Assembly: GCA_964057225.1 (NCBI GenBank)
Contig: OZ059900.1
Coordinates: forward strand, 20,103,638 to 20,167,637
Length of the DNA stretch: 64,000 nt
Source: Auanema rhodensis
Taxonomy: Eukaryota > Nematoda > Chromadorea > Rhabditida > Rhabditidae
Direction of reading: 5' to 3'
Shown here: positions 24,625 to 40,356 of the stretch, piece after piece
Layout: every line of letters begins with the position of its first letter
Numbering within the stretch: position 1 is the first letter of the stretch
Made by a program: the position numbers and the translations under genes
Notes under the pieces: generated by a model
Databases searched by the model: none
What the model was told of the DNA's origin: nothing
What the model saw: only the letters and a program-made list of their open reading frames with translations

Positions 24625-27600
24625 ACGCCCCTTATGGCTAATATTGATTAAATCGATTTTTGTTCATATGAGTCGTCAAATGCAACGAATTTCAGCGTGT
24701 TACATACTAAAATGAAACATTTTACATGCTGAACACTAGAAAAATACAAAAACACAGTATTTCTCATGAGAAATATTTTATTATGCTGGAAAACCAGTTT
24801 TTGGAAATTTCGCTGTAAACAAGGTTTTGACTTACGATTTCATGTGTTCAAACTCATGCAATGTCAATGAAACCTAGCTCAAAATTGTTCGTACAACGTC
24901 TAGTTCCACTTTCACGACAAAAAAACAGGGGTTAGAAAATTAAGGAAATTAGCATATTCTGAGGGCACGCCCCTTATGGCTAATATTGATTAAATCGATT
25001 TTTGTTCATATGAGTCGTCAAATGCAACGAATTTCAGCGTGTTACATACTAAAATGAAGCATTTTACATGCTGAACACTAGAAAAATACAAAAACACAGT
25101 ATTTCCCATGAGAAATATTTTATTATGCTGGAAAACCAGTTTTTGGAAATTTCGCTGTAAACAAGGTTTTGACTTACGATTTCATGTGTTCAAACTCATG
25201 CAATGTCAATGAAACCTAGCTCAAAATTGTTCGTACAACGTCTAGTTCCACTTTCACGACAAGAAAACAGGAGGTAGAAAATTAGGGAAATTAGCATATT
25301 CTGAGGGCACGCCCCTTATGGCTAATATTGATTAAATCGATTTTTGTTCATATGAGTCGGCAAATGCAACGAATTTCAGCGTGTTACATACTAAAATGAA
25401 GCATTTTACATGCTGAACACTAGAAAAATACAAAAACACAGTATTTCCCATGAGAAATATTTTATTATGCTGGAAAACCAGTTTTTGGAAATTTCGCTGT
25501 AAACAAGGTTTTGACTTACGATTTCATGTGTTCAAACTCATGCAATGTCAATGAAACCTAGCTCAAAATTGTTCGTACAACGTCTAGTTCCACTTTCACG
25601 ACAAAAAAACAGGGGTTAGAAAACTAAGGAAATTAGCATATTCTGAGGGCACGCCGTTTATGGCTAATATTGATTAAATCGATTTTTGTTCATATGAGTC
25701 GTCAAATGCAACGAATTTCAGCGTGTTACATACTAAAATGAAACATTTTACATGCTGAACACTAGAAAAATACAAAAACATAGTATTTCCCATGAGAAAT
25801 ATTTTATTATGCTGGAAAACCAGTTTTTGGAAATTTCGCTGTAAACAAGGTTTTGACTTACGATTTCATGTGTTCAAACTCATGCAATGTCAATGAAACC
25901 TAGCTCAAAATTGTTCGTACAACGTCTAGTTCCACTTTCACGACAAAAAAACAGGAGGTAGAAAATTAGGGAAATTAGCATATTCTGAGGGCACGCCCCT
26001 TATGGCTAATATTGATTAAATCGATTTTTGTTCATATGAGTCGGCAAATGCAACGAATTTCAGCGTGTTACATACTAAAATGAAGCATTTTACATGCTGA
26101 ACACTAGAAAAATACAAAAACACAGTATTTCCCATGAGAAATATTTTATTATGCTGGAAAACCAGTTTTTGGAAATTTCGCTGTAAACAAGGTTTTGACT
26201 TACGATTTCATGTGTTCAAACTCATGCAATGTCAATGAAACCTAGCTCAAAATTGTTCGTACAACGTCTAGTTCCACTTTCACGACAGAAAAACAAGGGT
26301 TAGAAAATTAGGGAAATTAGCATATTCTGAGGGCACGCCCCTTATGGCTAATATTGATTAAATCGATTTTTGTTCATATGAGTCGTCAAATGCAACGAAT
26401 TTCAGCGTGTTACATACTAAAATGAAGCATTTTACATGCTGAACACTAGAAAAATACAAAAACACAGTATTTCCCATGAGAAATATTTTATTATGCTGGA
26501 AAACCAGTTTTTGGAAATTTCGCTGTAAACAAGGTTTTGACTTACGATTTCATGTGTTCAAACTCATGCAATGTCAATGAAACCTAGCTCAAAATTGTTC
26601 GTACAACGTCTAGTTCCACTTTCACGACAAAAAAACAGGGGTTAGAAAATTAAGGAAATTAGCATATTCTGAGGGCACGCCGTTTATGGCTAATATTGAT
26701 TAAATCGATTTTTGTTCATATGAGTCGTCAAATGCAACGAATTTCAGCGTGTTACATACTAAAATGAAACATTTTACATGCTGAACACTAGAAAAATACA
26801 AAAACATAGTATTTCCCATGAGAAATATTTTATTATGCTGGAAAACCAGTTTTTGGAAATTTCGCTGTAAACAAGGTTTTGACTTACGATTTCATGTGTT
26901 CAAACTCATGCAATGTCAATGAAACCTAGCTCAAAATTGTTCGAACAACGTCTAGTTCCACTTTCACGACAAAAAAACAGGAGGTAGAAAATTAGGGAAA
27001 TTAGCATATTCTGAGGGCACGCCGTTTATGGCTAATATTGATTAAATCGATTTTTGTTCATATGAGTCGTCAAATGCAACGAATTTCAGCGTGTTACATA
27101 CTAAAATGAAACATTTTACATGCTGAACACTAGAAAAATACAAAAACATAGTATTTCCCATGAGAAATATTTTATTATGCTGGAAAACCAGTTTTTGGAA
27201 ATTTCGCTGTAAACAAGGTTTTGACTTACGATTTCATGTGTTCAAACTCATGCAATGTCAATGAAACCTAGCTCAAAATTGTTCGAACAACGTCTAGTTC
27301 CACTTTCACGACAAAAAAACAGGAGGTAGAAAATTAGGGAAATTAGCATATTCTGAGGGCACGCCCCTTATGGCTAATATTGATTAAATCGATTTTTGTT
27401 CATATGAGTCGGCAAATGCAACGAATTTCAGCGTGTTACATACTAAAATGAAGCATTTTACATGCTGAACACTAGAAAAATACAAAAACACAGTATTTCC
27501 CATGAGAAATATTTTATTATGCTGGAAAACCAGTTTTTGGAAATTTCGCTGTAAACAAGGTTTTGACTTACGATTTCATGTGTTCAAACTCATGCAATGT

Positions 27601-30438
27601 CAATGAAACCTAGCTCAAAATTGTTCGTACAACGTCTAGTTCCACTTTCACGACAAAAAAACAGGGGTTAGAAAATTAAGGAAATTAGCATATTCTGAGG
27701 GCACGCCCCTTATGGCTAATATTGATTAAATCGATTTTTGTTCATATGAATCGTCAAATGCAACGAATTTCAGCGTGTTACATACTAAAATGAAACATTT
27801 TACATGCTGAACACTAGAAAAATACAAAAACACAGTATTTCTCATGAGAAATATTTTATTATGCTGGAAAACCAGTTTTTGGAAATTTCGCTGTAAACAA
27901 GGTTTTGACTTACGATTTCATGTGTTCAAACTCATGCAATGTCAATGAAACCTAGCTCAAAATTGTTCGTACAACGTCTAGTTCCACTTTCACGACAAAA
28001 AAACAGGGGTTAGAAAATTAAGGAAATTAGCATATTCTGAGGGCACGCCCCTTATGGCTAATATTGATTAAATCGATTTTTGTTCATATGAGTCGTCAAA
28101 TGCAACGAATTTCAGCGTGTTACATACTAAAATGAAGCATTTTACATGCTGAACACTAGAAAAATACAAAAACACAGTATTTCCCATGAGAAATATTTTA
28201 TTATGCTGGAAAACCAGTTTTTGGAAATTTCGCTGTAAACAAGGTTTTGACTTACGATTTCATGTGTTCAAACTCATGCAATGTCAATGAAACCTAGCTC
28301 AAAATTGTTCGTACAACGTCTAGTTCCACTTTCACGACAAGAAAACAGGAGGTAGAAAATTAGGGAAATTAGCATATTCTGAGGGCACGCCCCTTATGGC
28401 TAATATTGATTAAATCGATTTTTGTTCATATGAGTCGGCAAATGCAACGAATTTCAGCGTGTTACATACTAAAATGAAGCATTTTACATGCTGAACACTA
28501 GAAAAATACAAAAACACAGTATTTCCCATGAGAAATATTTTATTATGCTGGAAAACCAGTTTTTGGAAATTTCGCTGTAAACAAGGTTTTGACTTACGAT
28601 TTCATGTGTTCAAACTCATGCAATGTCAATGAAACCTAGCTCAAAATTGTTCGTACAACGTCTAGTTCCACTTTCACGACAAAAAAACAGGGGTTAGAAA
28701 ATTAAGGAAATTAGCATATTCTGAGGGCACGCCGTTTATGGCTAATATTGATTAAATCGATTTTTGTTCATATGAGTCGTCAAATGCAACGAATTTCAGC
28801 GTGTTACATACTAAAATGAAACATTTTACATGCTGAACACTAGAAAAATACAAAAACATAGTATTTCCCATGAGAAATATTTTATTATGCTGGAAAACCA
28901 GTTTTTGGAAATTTCGCTGTAAACAAGGTTTTGACTTACGATTTCATGTGTTCAAACTCATGCAATGTCAATGAAACCTAGCTCAAAATTGTTCGTACAA
29001 CGTCTAGTTCCACTTTCACGACAAAAAAACAGGAGGTAGAAAATTAGGGAAATTAGCATATTCTGAGGGCACGCCCCTTATGGCTAATATTGATTAAATC
29101 GATTTTTGTTCATATGAGTCGGCAAATGCAACGAATTTCAGCGTGTTACATACTAAAATGAAGCATTTTACATGCTGAACACTAGAAAAATACAAAAACA
29201 CAGTATTTCCCATGAGAAATATTTTATTATGCTGGAAAACCAGTTTTTGGAAATTTCGCTGTAAACAAGGTTTTGACTTACGATTTCATGTGTTCAAACT
29301 CATGCAATGTCAATGAAACCTAGCTCAAAATTGTTCGTACAACGTCTAGTTCCACTTTCACGACAGAAAAACAAGGGTTAGAAAATTAGGGAAATTAGCA
29401 TATTCTGAGGGCACGCCCCTTATGGCTAATATTGATTAAATCGATTTTTGTTCATATGAGTCGTCAAATGCAACGAATTTCAGCGTGTTACATACTAAAA
29501 TGAAGCATTTTACATGCTGAACACTAGAAAAATACAAAAACACAGTATTTCCCATGAGAAATATTTTATTATGCTGGAAAACCAGTTTTTGGAAATTTCG
29601 CTGTAAACAAGGTTTTGACTTACGATTTCATGTGTTCAAACTCATGCAATGTCAATGAAACCTAGCTCAAAATTGTTCGTACAACGTCTAGTTCCACTTT
29701 CACGACAAAAAAACAGGGGTTAGAAAATTAAGGAAATTAGCATATTCTGAGGGCACGCCGTTTATGGCTAATATTGATTAAATCGATTTTTGTTCATATG
29801 AGTCGTCAAATGCAACGAATTTCAGCGTGTTACATACTAAAATGAAACATTTTACATGCTGAACACTAGAAAAATACAAAAACATAGTATTTCCCATGAG
29901 AAATATTTTATTATGCTGGAAAACCAGTTTTTGGAAATTTCGCTGTAAACAAGGTTTTGACTTACGATTTCATGTGTTCAAACTCATGCAATGTCAATGA
30001 AACCTAGCTCAAAATTGTTCGAACAACGTCTAGTTCCACTTTCACGACAAAAAAACAGGAGGTAGAAAATTAGGGAAATTAGCATATTCTGAGGGCACGC
30101 CGTTTATGGCTAATATTGATTAAATCGATTTTTGTTCATATGAGTCGTCAAATGCAACGAATTTCAGCGTGTTACATACTAAAATGAAACATTTTACATG
30201 CTGAACACTAGAAAAATACAAAAACATAGTATTTCCCATGAGAAATATTTTATTATGCTGGAAAACCAGTTTTTGGAAATTTCGCTGTAAACAAGGTTTT
30301 GACTTACGATTTCATGTGTTCAAACTCATGCAATGTCAATGAAACCTAGCTCAAAATTGTTCGAACAACGTCTAGTTCCACTTTCACGACAAAAAAACAG
30401 GAGGTAGAAAATTAGGGAAATTAGCATATTCTGAGGGC
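24625..30438 (+). repeat. Nine-monomer HOR, one copy plus eight monomers
   Basis: M73-M81 read H P K E1 F G E2 E2 K and M82-M89 read H P K E1 F G E2 E2, a period of nine monomers (3,078 bp). M73 and M82 share an unusual combination, 93A with 140T, not found in other H monomers, so the two blocks are sister copies and not chance matches. M75 has a private p316 C (aaactaagg). M81 is K where the comparable slot after E2-E2 elsewhere is F (M90, M108), a sign of exchange at the copy boundary. The second copy overlaps the start of the 18-monomer HOR. Confidence 0.9.
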
Positions 30439-33400
30439 ACGCCCCTTATGGCTAATATTGATTAAATCGATTTTTGTTCATATGAGTCGGCAAATGCAAC
30501 GAATTTCAGCGTGTTACATACTAAAATGAAGCATTTTACATGCTGAACACTAGAAAAATACAAAAACACAGTATTTCCCATGAGAAATATTTTATTATGC
30601 TGGAAAACCAGTTTTTGGAAATTTCGCTGTAAACAAGGTTTTGACTTACGATTTCATGTGTTCAAACTCATGCAATGTCAATGAAACCTAGCTCAAAATT
30701 GTTCGTACAACGTCTAGTTCCACTTTCACGACAGAAAAACAAGGGTTAGAAAATTAGGGAAATTAGCATATTCTGAGGGCACGCCCCTTATGGCTAATAT
30801 TGATTAAATCGATTTTTGTTCATATGAGTCGTCAAATGCAACGAATTTCAGCGTGTTACATACTAAAATGAAGCATTTTACATGCTGAACACTAGAAAAA
30901 TACAAAAACACAGTATTTCCCATGAGAAATATTTTATTATGCTGGAAAACCAGTTTTTGGAAATTTCGCTGTAAACAAGGTTTTGACTTACGATTTCATG
31001 TGTTCAAACTCATGCAATGTCAATGAAACCTAGCTCAAAATTGTTCGTACAACGTCTAGTTCCACTTTCACGACAAAAAAACAGGGGTTAGAAAATTAAG
31101 GAAATTAGCATATTCTGAGGGCACGCCCCTTATGGCTAATATTGATTAAATCGATTTTTGTTCATATGAGTCGTCAAATGCAACGAATTTCAGCGTGTTA
31201 CATACTAAAATGAAGCATTTTACATGCTGAACACTAGAAAAATACAAAAACACAGTATTTCCCATGAGAAATATTTTATTATGCTGGAAAACCAGTTTTT
31301 GGAAATTTCGCTGTAAACAAGGTTTTGACTTACGATTTCATGTGTTCAAACTCATGCAATGTCAATGAAACCTAGCTCAAAATTGTTCGTACAACGTCTA
31401 GTTCCACTTTCACGACAAAAAAACAGGGGTTAGAAAATTAAGGAAATTAGCATATTCTGAGGGCACGCCCCTTATGGCTAATATTGATTAAATCGATTTT
31501 TGTTCATATGAGTCGTCAAATGCAACGAATTTCAGCGTGTTACATACTAAAATGAAGCATTTTACATGCTGAACACTAGAAAAATACAAAAACACAGTAT
31601 TTCCCATGAGAAATATTTTATTATGCTGGAAAACCAGTTTTTGGAAATTTCGCTGTAAACAAGGTTTTGACTTACGATTTCATGTGTTCAAACTCATGCA
31701 ATGTCAATGAAACCTAGCTCAAAATTGTTCGTACAACGTCTAGTTCCACTTTCACGACAAAAAAACAGGAGGTAGAAAATTAGGGAAATTAGCATATTCT
31801 GAGGGCACGCCCCTTATGGCTAATATTGATTAAATCGATTTTTGTTCATATGAGTCGGCAAATGCAACGAATTTCAGCGTGTTACATACTAAAATGAAGC
31901 ATTTTACATGCTGAACACTAGAAAAATACAAAAACACAGTATTTCCCATGAGAAATATTTTATTATGCTGGAAAACCAGTTTTTGGAAATTTCGCTGTAA
32001 ACAAGGTTTTGACTTACGATTTCATGTGTTCAAACTCATGCAATGTCAATGAAACCTAGCTCAAAATTGTTCGTACAACGTCTAGTTCCACTTTCACGAC
32101 AAAAAAACAGGGGTTAGAAAATTAAGGAAATTAGCATATTCTGAGGGCACGCCCCTTATGGCTAATATTGATTAAATCGATTTTTGTTCATATGAGTCGT
32201 CAAATGCAACGAATTTCAGCGTGTTACATACTAAAATGAAGCATTTTACATGCTGAACACTAGAAAAATACAAAAACACAGTATTTCTCATGAGAAATAT
32301 TTTATTATGCTGGAAAACCAGTTTTTGGAAATTTCGCTGTAAACAAGGTTTTGACTTACGATTTCATGTGTTCAAACTCATGCAATGTCAATGAAACCTA
32401 GCTCAAAATTGTTCGTACAACGTCTAGTTCCACTTTCACGACAAAAAAACAGGGGTTAGAAAATTAAGGAAATTAGCATATTCTGAGGGCACGCCCCTTA
32501 TGGCTAATATTGATTAAATCGATTTTTGTTCATATGAGTCGTCAAATGCAACGAATTTCAGCGTGTTACATACTAAAATGAAGCATTTTACATGCTGAAC
32601 ACTAGAAAAATACAAAAACACAGTATTTCCCATGAGAAATATTTTATTATGCTGGAAAACCAGTTTTTGGAAATTTCGCTGTAAACAAGGTTTTGACTTA
32701 CGATTTCATGTGTTCAAACTCATGCAATGTCAATGAAACCTAGCTCAAAATTGTTCGTACAACGTCTAGTTCCACTTTCACGACAAAAAAACAGGGGTTA
32801 GAAAATTAAGGAAATTAGCATATTCTGAGGGCACGCCGTTTATGGCTAATATTGATTAAATCGATTTTTGTTCATATGAGTCGTCAAATGCAACGAATTT
32901 CAGCGTGTTACATACTAAAATGAAACATTTTACATGCTGAACACTAGAAAAATACAAAAACACAGTATTTCCCATGAGAAATATTTTATTATGCTGGAAA
33001 ACCAGTTTTTGGAAATTTCGCTGTAAACAAGGTTTTGACTTACGATTTCATGTGTTCAAACTCATGCAATGTCAATGAAACCTAGCTCAAAATTGTTCGT
33101 ACAACGTCTAGTTCCACTTTCACGACAAAAAAACAGGAGGTAGAAAATTAGGGAAATTAGCATATTCTGAGGGCACGCCCCTTATGGCTAATATTGATTA
33201 AATCGATTTTTGTTCATATGAGTCGGCAAATGCAACGAATTTCAGCGTGTTACATACTAAAATGAAGCATTTTACATGCTGAACACTAGAAAAATACAAA
33301 AACACAGTATTTCCCATGAGAAATATTTTATTATGCTGGAAAACCAGTTTTTGGAAATTTCGCTGTAAACAAGGTTTTGACTTACGATTTCATGTGTTCA

Positions 33401-34200
33401 AACTCATGCAATGTCAATGAAACCTAGCTCAAAATTGTTCGTACAACGTCTAGTTCCACTTTCACGACAAAAAAACAGGGGTTAGAAAATTAAGGAAATT
33501 AGCATATTCTGAGGGCACGCCGTTTATGGCTAATATTGATTAAATCGATTTTTGTTCATATGAGTCGTCAAATGCAACGAATTTCAGCGTGTTACATACT
33601 AAAATGAAACATTTTACATGCTGAACACTAGAAAAATACAAAAACATAGTATTTCCCATGAGAAATATTTTATTATGCTGGAAAACCAGTTTTTGGAAAT
33701 TTCGCTGTAAACAAGGTTTTGACTTACGATTTCATGTGTTCAAACTCATGCAATGTCAATGAAACCTAGCTCAAAATTGTTCGTACAACGTCTAGTTCCA
33801 CTTTCACGACAAAAAAACAGGGGTTAGAAAATTAAGGAAATTAGCATATTCTGAGGGCACGCCGTTTATGGCTAATATTGATTAAATCGATTTTTGTTCA
33901 TATGAGTCGTCAAATGCAACGAATTTCAGCGTGTTACATACTAAAATGAAACATTTTACATGCTGAACACTAGAAAAATACAAAAACACAGTATTTCCCA
34001 TGAGAAATATTTTATTATGCTGGAAAACCAGTTTTTGGAAATTTCGCTGTAAACAAGGTTTTGACTTACGATTTCATGTGTTCAAACTCATGCAATGTCA
34101 ATGAAACCTAGCTCAAAATTGTTCGTACAACGTCTAGTTCCACTTTCACGACAAAAAAACAGGGGTTAGAAAATTAAGGAAATTAGCATATTCTGAGGGC
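28045..34200 (+). repeat. 18-monomer HOR, copy 1 (6,156 bp)
   Basis: M83-M100 read P K E1 F G E2 E2 F G G Q K H G E0 K E4 E5. The same order follows immediately in M101-M118. The first half matches the nine-mer just upstream, so the 18-mer appears to have grown by joining the nine-mer to a second set of monomers (G Q K H G E0 K E4 E5). P monomers are marked by p297 G (cgacaagaaa), Q by 306A without it, and E2 by ttcgaac at p264-270. Confidence 0.93.
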
Positions 34201-37200
34201 ACGCCCCTTATGGCTAATATTGATTAAATCGATTTTTGTTCATATGAGTCGTCAAATGCAACGAATTTCAGCGTGTTACATACTAAAATGAAGCATTTTA
34301 CATGCTGAACACTAGAAAAATACAAAAACACAGTATTTCCCATGAGAAATATTTTATTATGCTGGAAAACCAGTTTTTGGAAATTTCGCTGTAAACAAGG
34401 TTTTGACTTACGATTTCATGTGTTCAAACTCATGCAATGTCAATGAAACCTAGCTCAAAATTGTTCGTACAACGTCTAGTTCCACTTTCACGACAAGAAA
34501 ACAGGAGGTAGAAAATTAGGGAAATTAGCATATTCTGAGGGCACGCCCCTTATGGCTAATATTGATTAAATCGATTTTTGTTCATATGAGTCGGCAAATG
34601 CAACGAATTTCAGCGTGTTACATACTTAAATGAAGCATTTTACATGCTGAACACTAGAAAAATACAAAAACACAGTATTTCCCATGAGAAATATTTTATT
34701 ATGCTGGAAAACCAGTTTTTGGAAATTTCGCTGTAAACAAGGTTTTGACTTACGATTTCATGTGTTCAAACTCATGCAATGTCAATGAAACCTAGCTCAA
34801 AATTGTTCGTACAACGTCTAGTTCCACTTTCACGACAAAAAAACAGGGGTTAGAAAATTAAGGAAATTAGCATATTCTGAGGGCACGCCGTTTATGGCTA
34901 ATATTGATTAAATCGATTTTTGTTCATATGAGTCGTCAAATGCAACGAATTTCAGCGTGTTACATACTAAAATGAAACATTTTACATGCTGAACACTAGA
35001 AAAATACAAAAACATAGTATTTCCCATGAGAAATATTTTATTATGCTGGAAAACCAGTTTTTGGAAATTTCGCTGTAAACAAGGTTTTGACTTACGATTT
35101 CATGTGTTCAAACTCATGCAATGTCAATGAAACCTAGCTCAAAATTGTTCGTACAACGTCTAGTTCCACTTTCACGACAAAAAAACAGGAGGTAGAAAAT
35201 TAGGGAAATTAGCATATTCTGAGGGCACGCCCCTTATGGCTAATATTGATTAAATCGATTTTTGTTCATATGAGTCGGCAAATGCAACGAATTTCAGCGT
35301 GTTACATACTAAAATGAAGCATTTTACATGCTGAACACTAGAAAAATACAAAAACACAGTATTTCCCATGAGAAATATTTTATTATGCTGGAAAACCAGT
35401 TTTTGGAAATTTCGCTGTAAACAAGGTTTTGACTTACGATTTCATGTGTTCAAACTCATGCAATGTCAATGAAACCTAGCTCAAAATTGTTCGTACAACG
35501 TCTAGTTCCACTTTCACGACAGAAAAACAAGGGTTAGAAAATTAGGGAAATTAGCATATTCTGAGGGCACGCCCCTTATGGCTAATATTGATTAAATCGA
35601 TTTTTGTTCATATGAGTCGTCAAATGCAACGAATTTCAGCGTGTTACATACTAAAATGAAGCATTTTACATGCTGAACACTAGAAAAATACAAAAACACA
35701 GTATTTCCCATGAGAAATATTTTATTATGCTGGAAAACCAGTTTTTGGAAATTTCGCTGTAAACAAGGTTTTGACTTACGATTTCATGTGTTCAAACTCA
35801 TGCAATGTCAATGAAACCTAGCTCAAAATTGTTCGTACAACGTCTAGTTCCACTTTCACGACAAAAAAACAGGGGTTAGAAAATTAAGGAAATTAGCATA
35901 TTCTGAGGGCACGCCGTTTATGGCTAATATTGATTAAATCGATTTTTGTTCATATGAGTCGTCAAATGCAACGAATTTCAGCGTGTTACATACTAAAATG
36001 AAACATTTTACATGCTGAACACTAGAAAAATACAAAAACATAGTATTTCCCATGAGAAATATTTTATTATGCTGGAAAACCAGTTTTTGGAAATTTCGCT
36101 GTAAACAAGGTTTTGACTTACGATTTCATGTGTTCAAACTCATGCAATGTCAATGAAACCTAGCTCAAAATTGTTCGAACAACGTCTAGTTCCACTTTCA
36201 CGACAAAAAAACAGGAGGTAGAAAATTAGGGAAATTAGCATATTCTGAGGGCACGCCGTTTATGGCTAATATTGATTAAATCGATTTTTGTTCATATGAG
36301 TCGTCAAATGCAACGAATTTCAGCGTGTTACATACTAAAATGAAACATTTTACATGCTGAACACTAGAAAAATACAAAAACATAGTATTTCCCATGAGAA
36401 ATATTTTATTATGCTGGAAAACCAGTTTTTGGAAATTTCGCTGTAAACAAGGTTTTGACTTACGATTTCATGTGTTCAAACTCATGCAATGTCAATGAAA
36501 CCTAGCTCAAAATTGTTCGAACAACGTCTAGTTCCACTTTCACGACAAAAAAACAGGAGGTAGAAAATTAGGGAAATTAGCATATTCTGAGGGCACGCCC
36601 CTTATGGCTAATATTGATTAAATCGATTTTTGTTCATATGAGTCGGCAAATGCAACGAATTTCAGCGTGTTACATACTAAAATGAAGCATTTTACATGCT
36701 GAACACTAGAAAAATACAAAAACACAGTATTTCCCATGAGAAATATTTTATTATGCTGGAAAACCAGTTTTTGGAAATTTCGCTGTAAACAAGGTTTTGA
36801 CTTACGATTTCATGTGTTCAAACTCATGCAATGTCAATGAAACCTAGCTCAAAATTGTTCGTACAACGTCTAGTTCCACTTTCACGACAGAAAAACAAGG
36901 GTTAGAAAATTAGGGAAATTAGCATATTCTGAGGGCACGCCCCTTATGGCTAATATTGATTAAATCGATTTTTGTTCATATGAGTCGTCAAATGCAACGA
37001 ATTTCAGCGTGTTACATACTAAAATGAAGCATTTTACATGCTGAACACTAGAAAAATACAAAAACACAGTATTTCCCATGAGAAATATTTTATTATGCTG
37101 GAAAACCAGTTTTTGGAAATTTCGCTGTAAACAAGGTTTTGACTTACGATTTCATGTGTTCAAACTCATGCAATGTCAATGAAACCTAGCTCAAAATTGT

Positions 37201-40200
37201 TCGTACAACGTCTAGTTCCACTTTCACGACAAAAAAACAGGGGTTAGAAAATTAAGGAAATTAGCATATTCTGAGGGCACGCCCCTTATGGCTAATATTG
37301 ATTAAATCGATTTTTGTTCATATGAGTCGTCAAATGCAACGAATTTCAGCGTGTTACATACTAAAATGAAGCATTTTACATGCTGAACACTAGAAAAATA
37401 CAAAAACACAGTATTTCCCATGAGAAATATTTTATTATGCTGGAAAACCAGTTTTTGGAAATTTCGCTGTAAACAAGGTTTTGACTTACGATTTCATGTG
37501 TTCAAACTCATGCAATGTCAATGAAACCTAGCTCAAAATTGTTCGTACAACGTCTAGTTCCACTTTCACGACAAAAAAACAGGGGTTAGAAAATTAAGGA
37601 AATTAGCATATTCTGAGGGCACGCCCCTTATGGCTAATATTGATTAAATCGATTTTTGTTCATATGAGTCGTCAAATGCAACGAATTTCAGCGTGTTACA
37701 TACTAAAATGAAGCATTTTACATGCTGAACACTAGAAAAATACAAAAACACAGTATTTCCCATGAGAAATATTTTATTATGCTGGAAAACCAGTTTTTGG
37801 AAATTTCGCTGTAAACAAGGTTTTGACTTACGATTTCATGTGTTCAAACTCATGCAATGTCAATGAAACCTAGCTCAAAATTGTTCGTACAACGTCTAGT
37901 TCCACTTTCACGACAAAAAAACAGGAGGTAGAAAATTAGGGAAATTAGCATATTCTGAGGGCACGCCCCTTATGGCTAATATTGATTAAATCGATTTTTG
38001 TTCATATGAGTCGGCAAATGCAACGAATTTCAGCGTGTTACATACTAAAATGAAGCATTTTACATGCTGAACACTAGAAAAATACAAAAACACAGTATTT
38101 CCCATGAGAAATATTTTATTATGCTGGAAAACCAGTTTTTGGAAATTTCGCTGTAAACAAGGTTTTGACTTACGATTTCATGTGTTCAAACTCATGCAAT
38201 GTCAATGAAACCTAGCTCAAAATTGTTCGTACAACGTCTAGTTCCACTTTCACGACAAAAAAACAGGGGTTAGAAAATTAAGGAAATTAGCATATTCTGA
38301 GGGCACGCCCCTTATGGCTAATATTGATTAAATCGATTTTTGTTCATATGAGTCGTCAAATGCAACGAATTTCAGCGTGTTACATACTAAAATGAAGCAT
38401 TTTACATGCTGAACACTAGAAAAATACAAAAACACAGTATTTCTCATGAGAAATATTTTATTATGCTGGAAAACCAGTTTTTGGAAATTTCGCTGTAAAC
38501 AAGGTTTTGACTTACGATTTCATGTGTTCAAACTCATGCAATGTCAATGAAACCTAGCTCAAAATTGTTCGTACAACGTCTAGTTCCACTTTCACGACAA
38601 AAAAACAGGGGTTAGAAAATTAAGGAAATTAGCATATTCTGAGGGCACGCCCCTTATGGCTAATATTGATTAAATCGATTTTTGTTCATATGAGTCGTCA
38701 AATGCAACGAATTTCAGCGTGTTACATACTAAAATGAAGCATTTTACATGCTGAACACTAGAAAAATACAAAAACACAGTATTTCCCATGAGAAATATTT
38801 TATTATGCTGGAAAACCAGTTTTTGGAAATTTCGCTGTAAACAAGGTTTTGACTTACGATTTCATGTGTTCAAACTCATGCAATGTCAATGAAACCTAGC
38901 TCAAAATTGTTCGTACAACGTCTAGTTCCACTTTCACGACAAAAAAACAGGGGTTAGAAAATTAAGGAAATTAGCATATTCTGAGGGCACGCCGTTTATG
39001 GCTAATATTGATTAAATCGATTTTTGTTCATATGAGTCGTCAAATGCAACGAATTTCAGCGTGTTACATACTAAAATGAAACATTTTACATGCTGAACAC
39101 TAGAAAAATAGAAAAACACAGTATTTCCCATGAGAAATATTTTATTATGCTGGAAAACCAGTTTTTGGAAATTTCGCTGTAAACAAGGTTTTGACTTACG
39201 ATTTCATGTGTTCAAACTCATGCAATGTCAATGAAACCTAGCTCAAAATTGTTCGTACAACGTCTAGTTCCACTTTCACGACAAAAAAACAGGAGGTAGA
39301 AAATTAGGGAAATTAGCATATTCTGAGGGCACGCCCCTTATGGCTAATATTGATTAAATCGATTTTTGTTCATATGAGTCGGCAAATGCAACGAATTTCA
39401 GCGTGTTACATACTAAAATGAAGCATTTTACATGCTGAACACTAGAAAAATACAAAAACACAGTATTTCCCATGAGAAATATTTTATTATGCTGGAAAAC
39501 CAGTTTTTGGAAATTTCGCTGTAAACAAGGTTTTGACTTACGATTTCATGTGTTCAAACTCATGCAATGTCAATGAAACCTAGCTCAAAATTGTTCGTAC
39601 AACGTCTAGTTCCACTTTCACGACAAAAAAACAGGGGTTAGAAAATTAAGGAAATTAGCATATTCTGAGGGCACGCCGTTTATGGCTAATATTGATTAAA
39701 TCGATTTTTGTTCATATGAGTCGTCAAATGCAACGAATTTCAGCGTGTTACATACTAAAATGAAACATTTTACATGCTGAACACTAGAAAAATACAAAAA
39801 CATAGTATTTCCCATGAGAAATATTTTATTATGCTGGAAAACCAGTTTTTGGAAATTTCGCTGTAAACAAGGTTTTGACTTACGATTTCATGTGTTCAAA
39901 CTCATGCAATGTCAATGAAACCTAGCTCAAAATTGTTCGTACAACGTCTAGTTCCACTTTCACGACAAAAAAACAGGGGTTAGAAAATTAAGGAAATTAG
40001 CATATTCTGAGGGCACGCCGTTTATGGCTAATATTGATTAAATCGATTTTTGTTCATATGAGTCGTCAAATGCAACGAATTTCAGCGTGTTACATACTAA
40101 AATGAAACATTTTACATGCTGAACACTAGAAAAATACAAAAACACAGTATTTCCCATGAGAAATATTTTATTATGCTGGAAAACCAGTTTTTGGAAATTT

Positions 40201-40356
40201 CGCTGTAAACAAGGTTTTGACTTACGATTTCATGTGTTCAAACTCATGCAATGTCAATGAAACCTAGCTCAAAATTGTTCGTACAACGTCTAGTTCCACT
40301 TTCACGACAAAAAAACAGGAGGTAGAAAATTAGGGAAATTAGCATATTCTGAGGGC
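34201..40356 (+). repeat. 18-monomer HOR, copy 2 (6,156 bp)
   Basis: M101-M118 repeat the type order of M83-M100 monomer by monomer. By eye I find about five differences in 6,156 bp: 85T in M102 (base 34627), 123G in M115 (base 39111), and the p306/308/319 block of the last monomer, which is E0 here and E5 in copy 1. The block difference probably reflects one exchange and not three mutations. Near-identity over this length points to a very recent tandem duplication, or to ongoing homogenisation at the level of the 6-kb unit. Confidence 0.92.
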
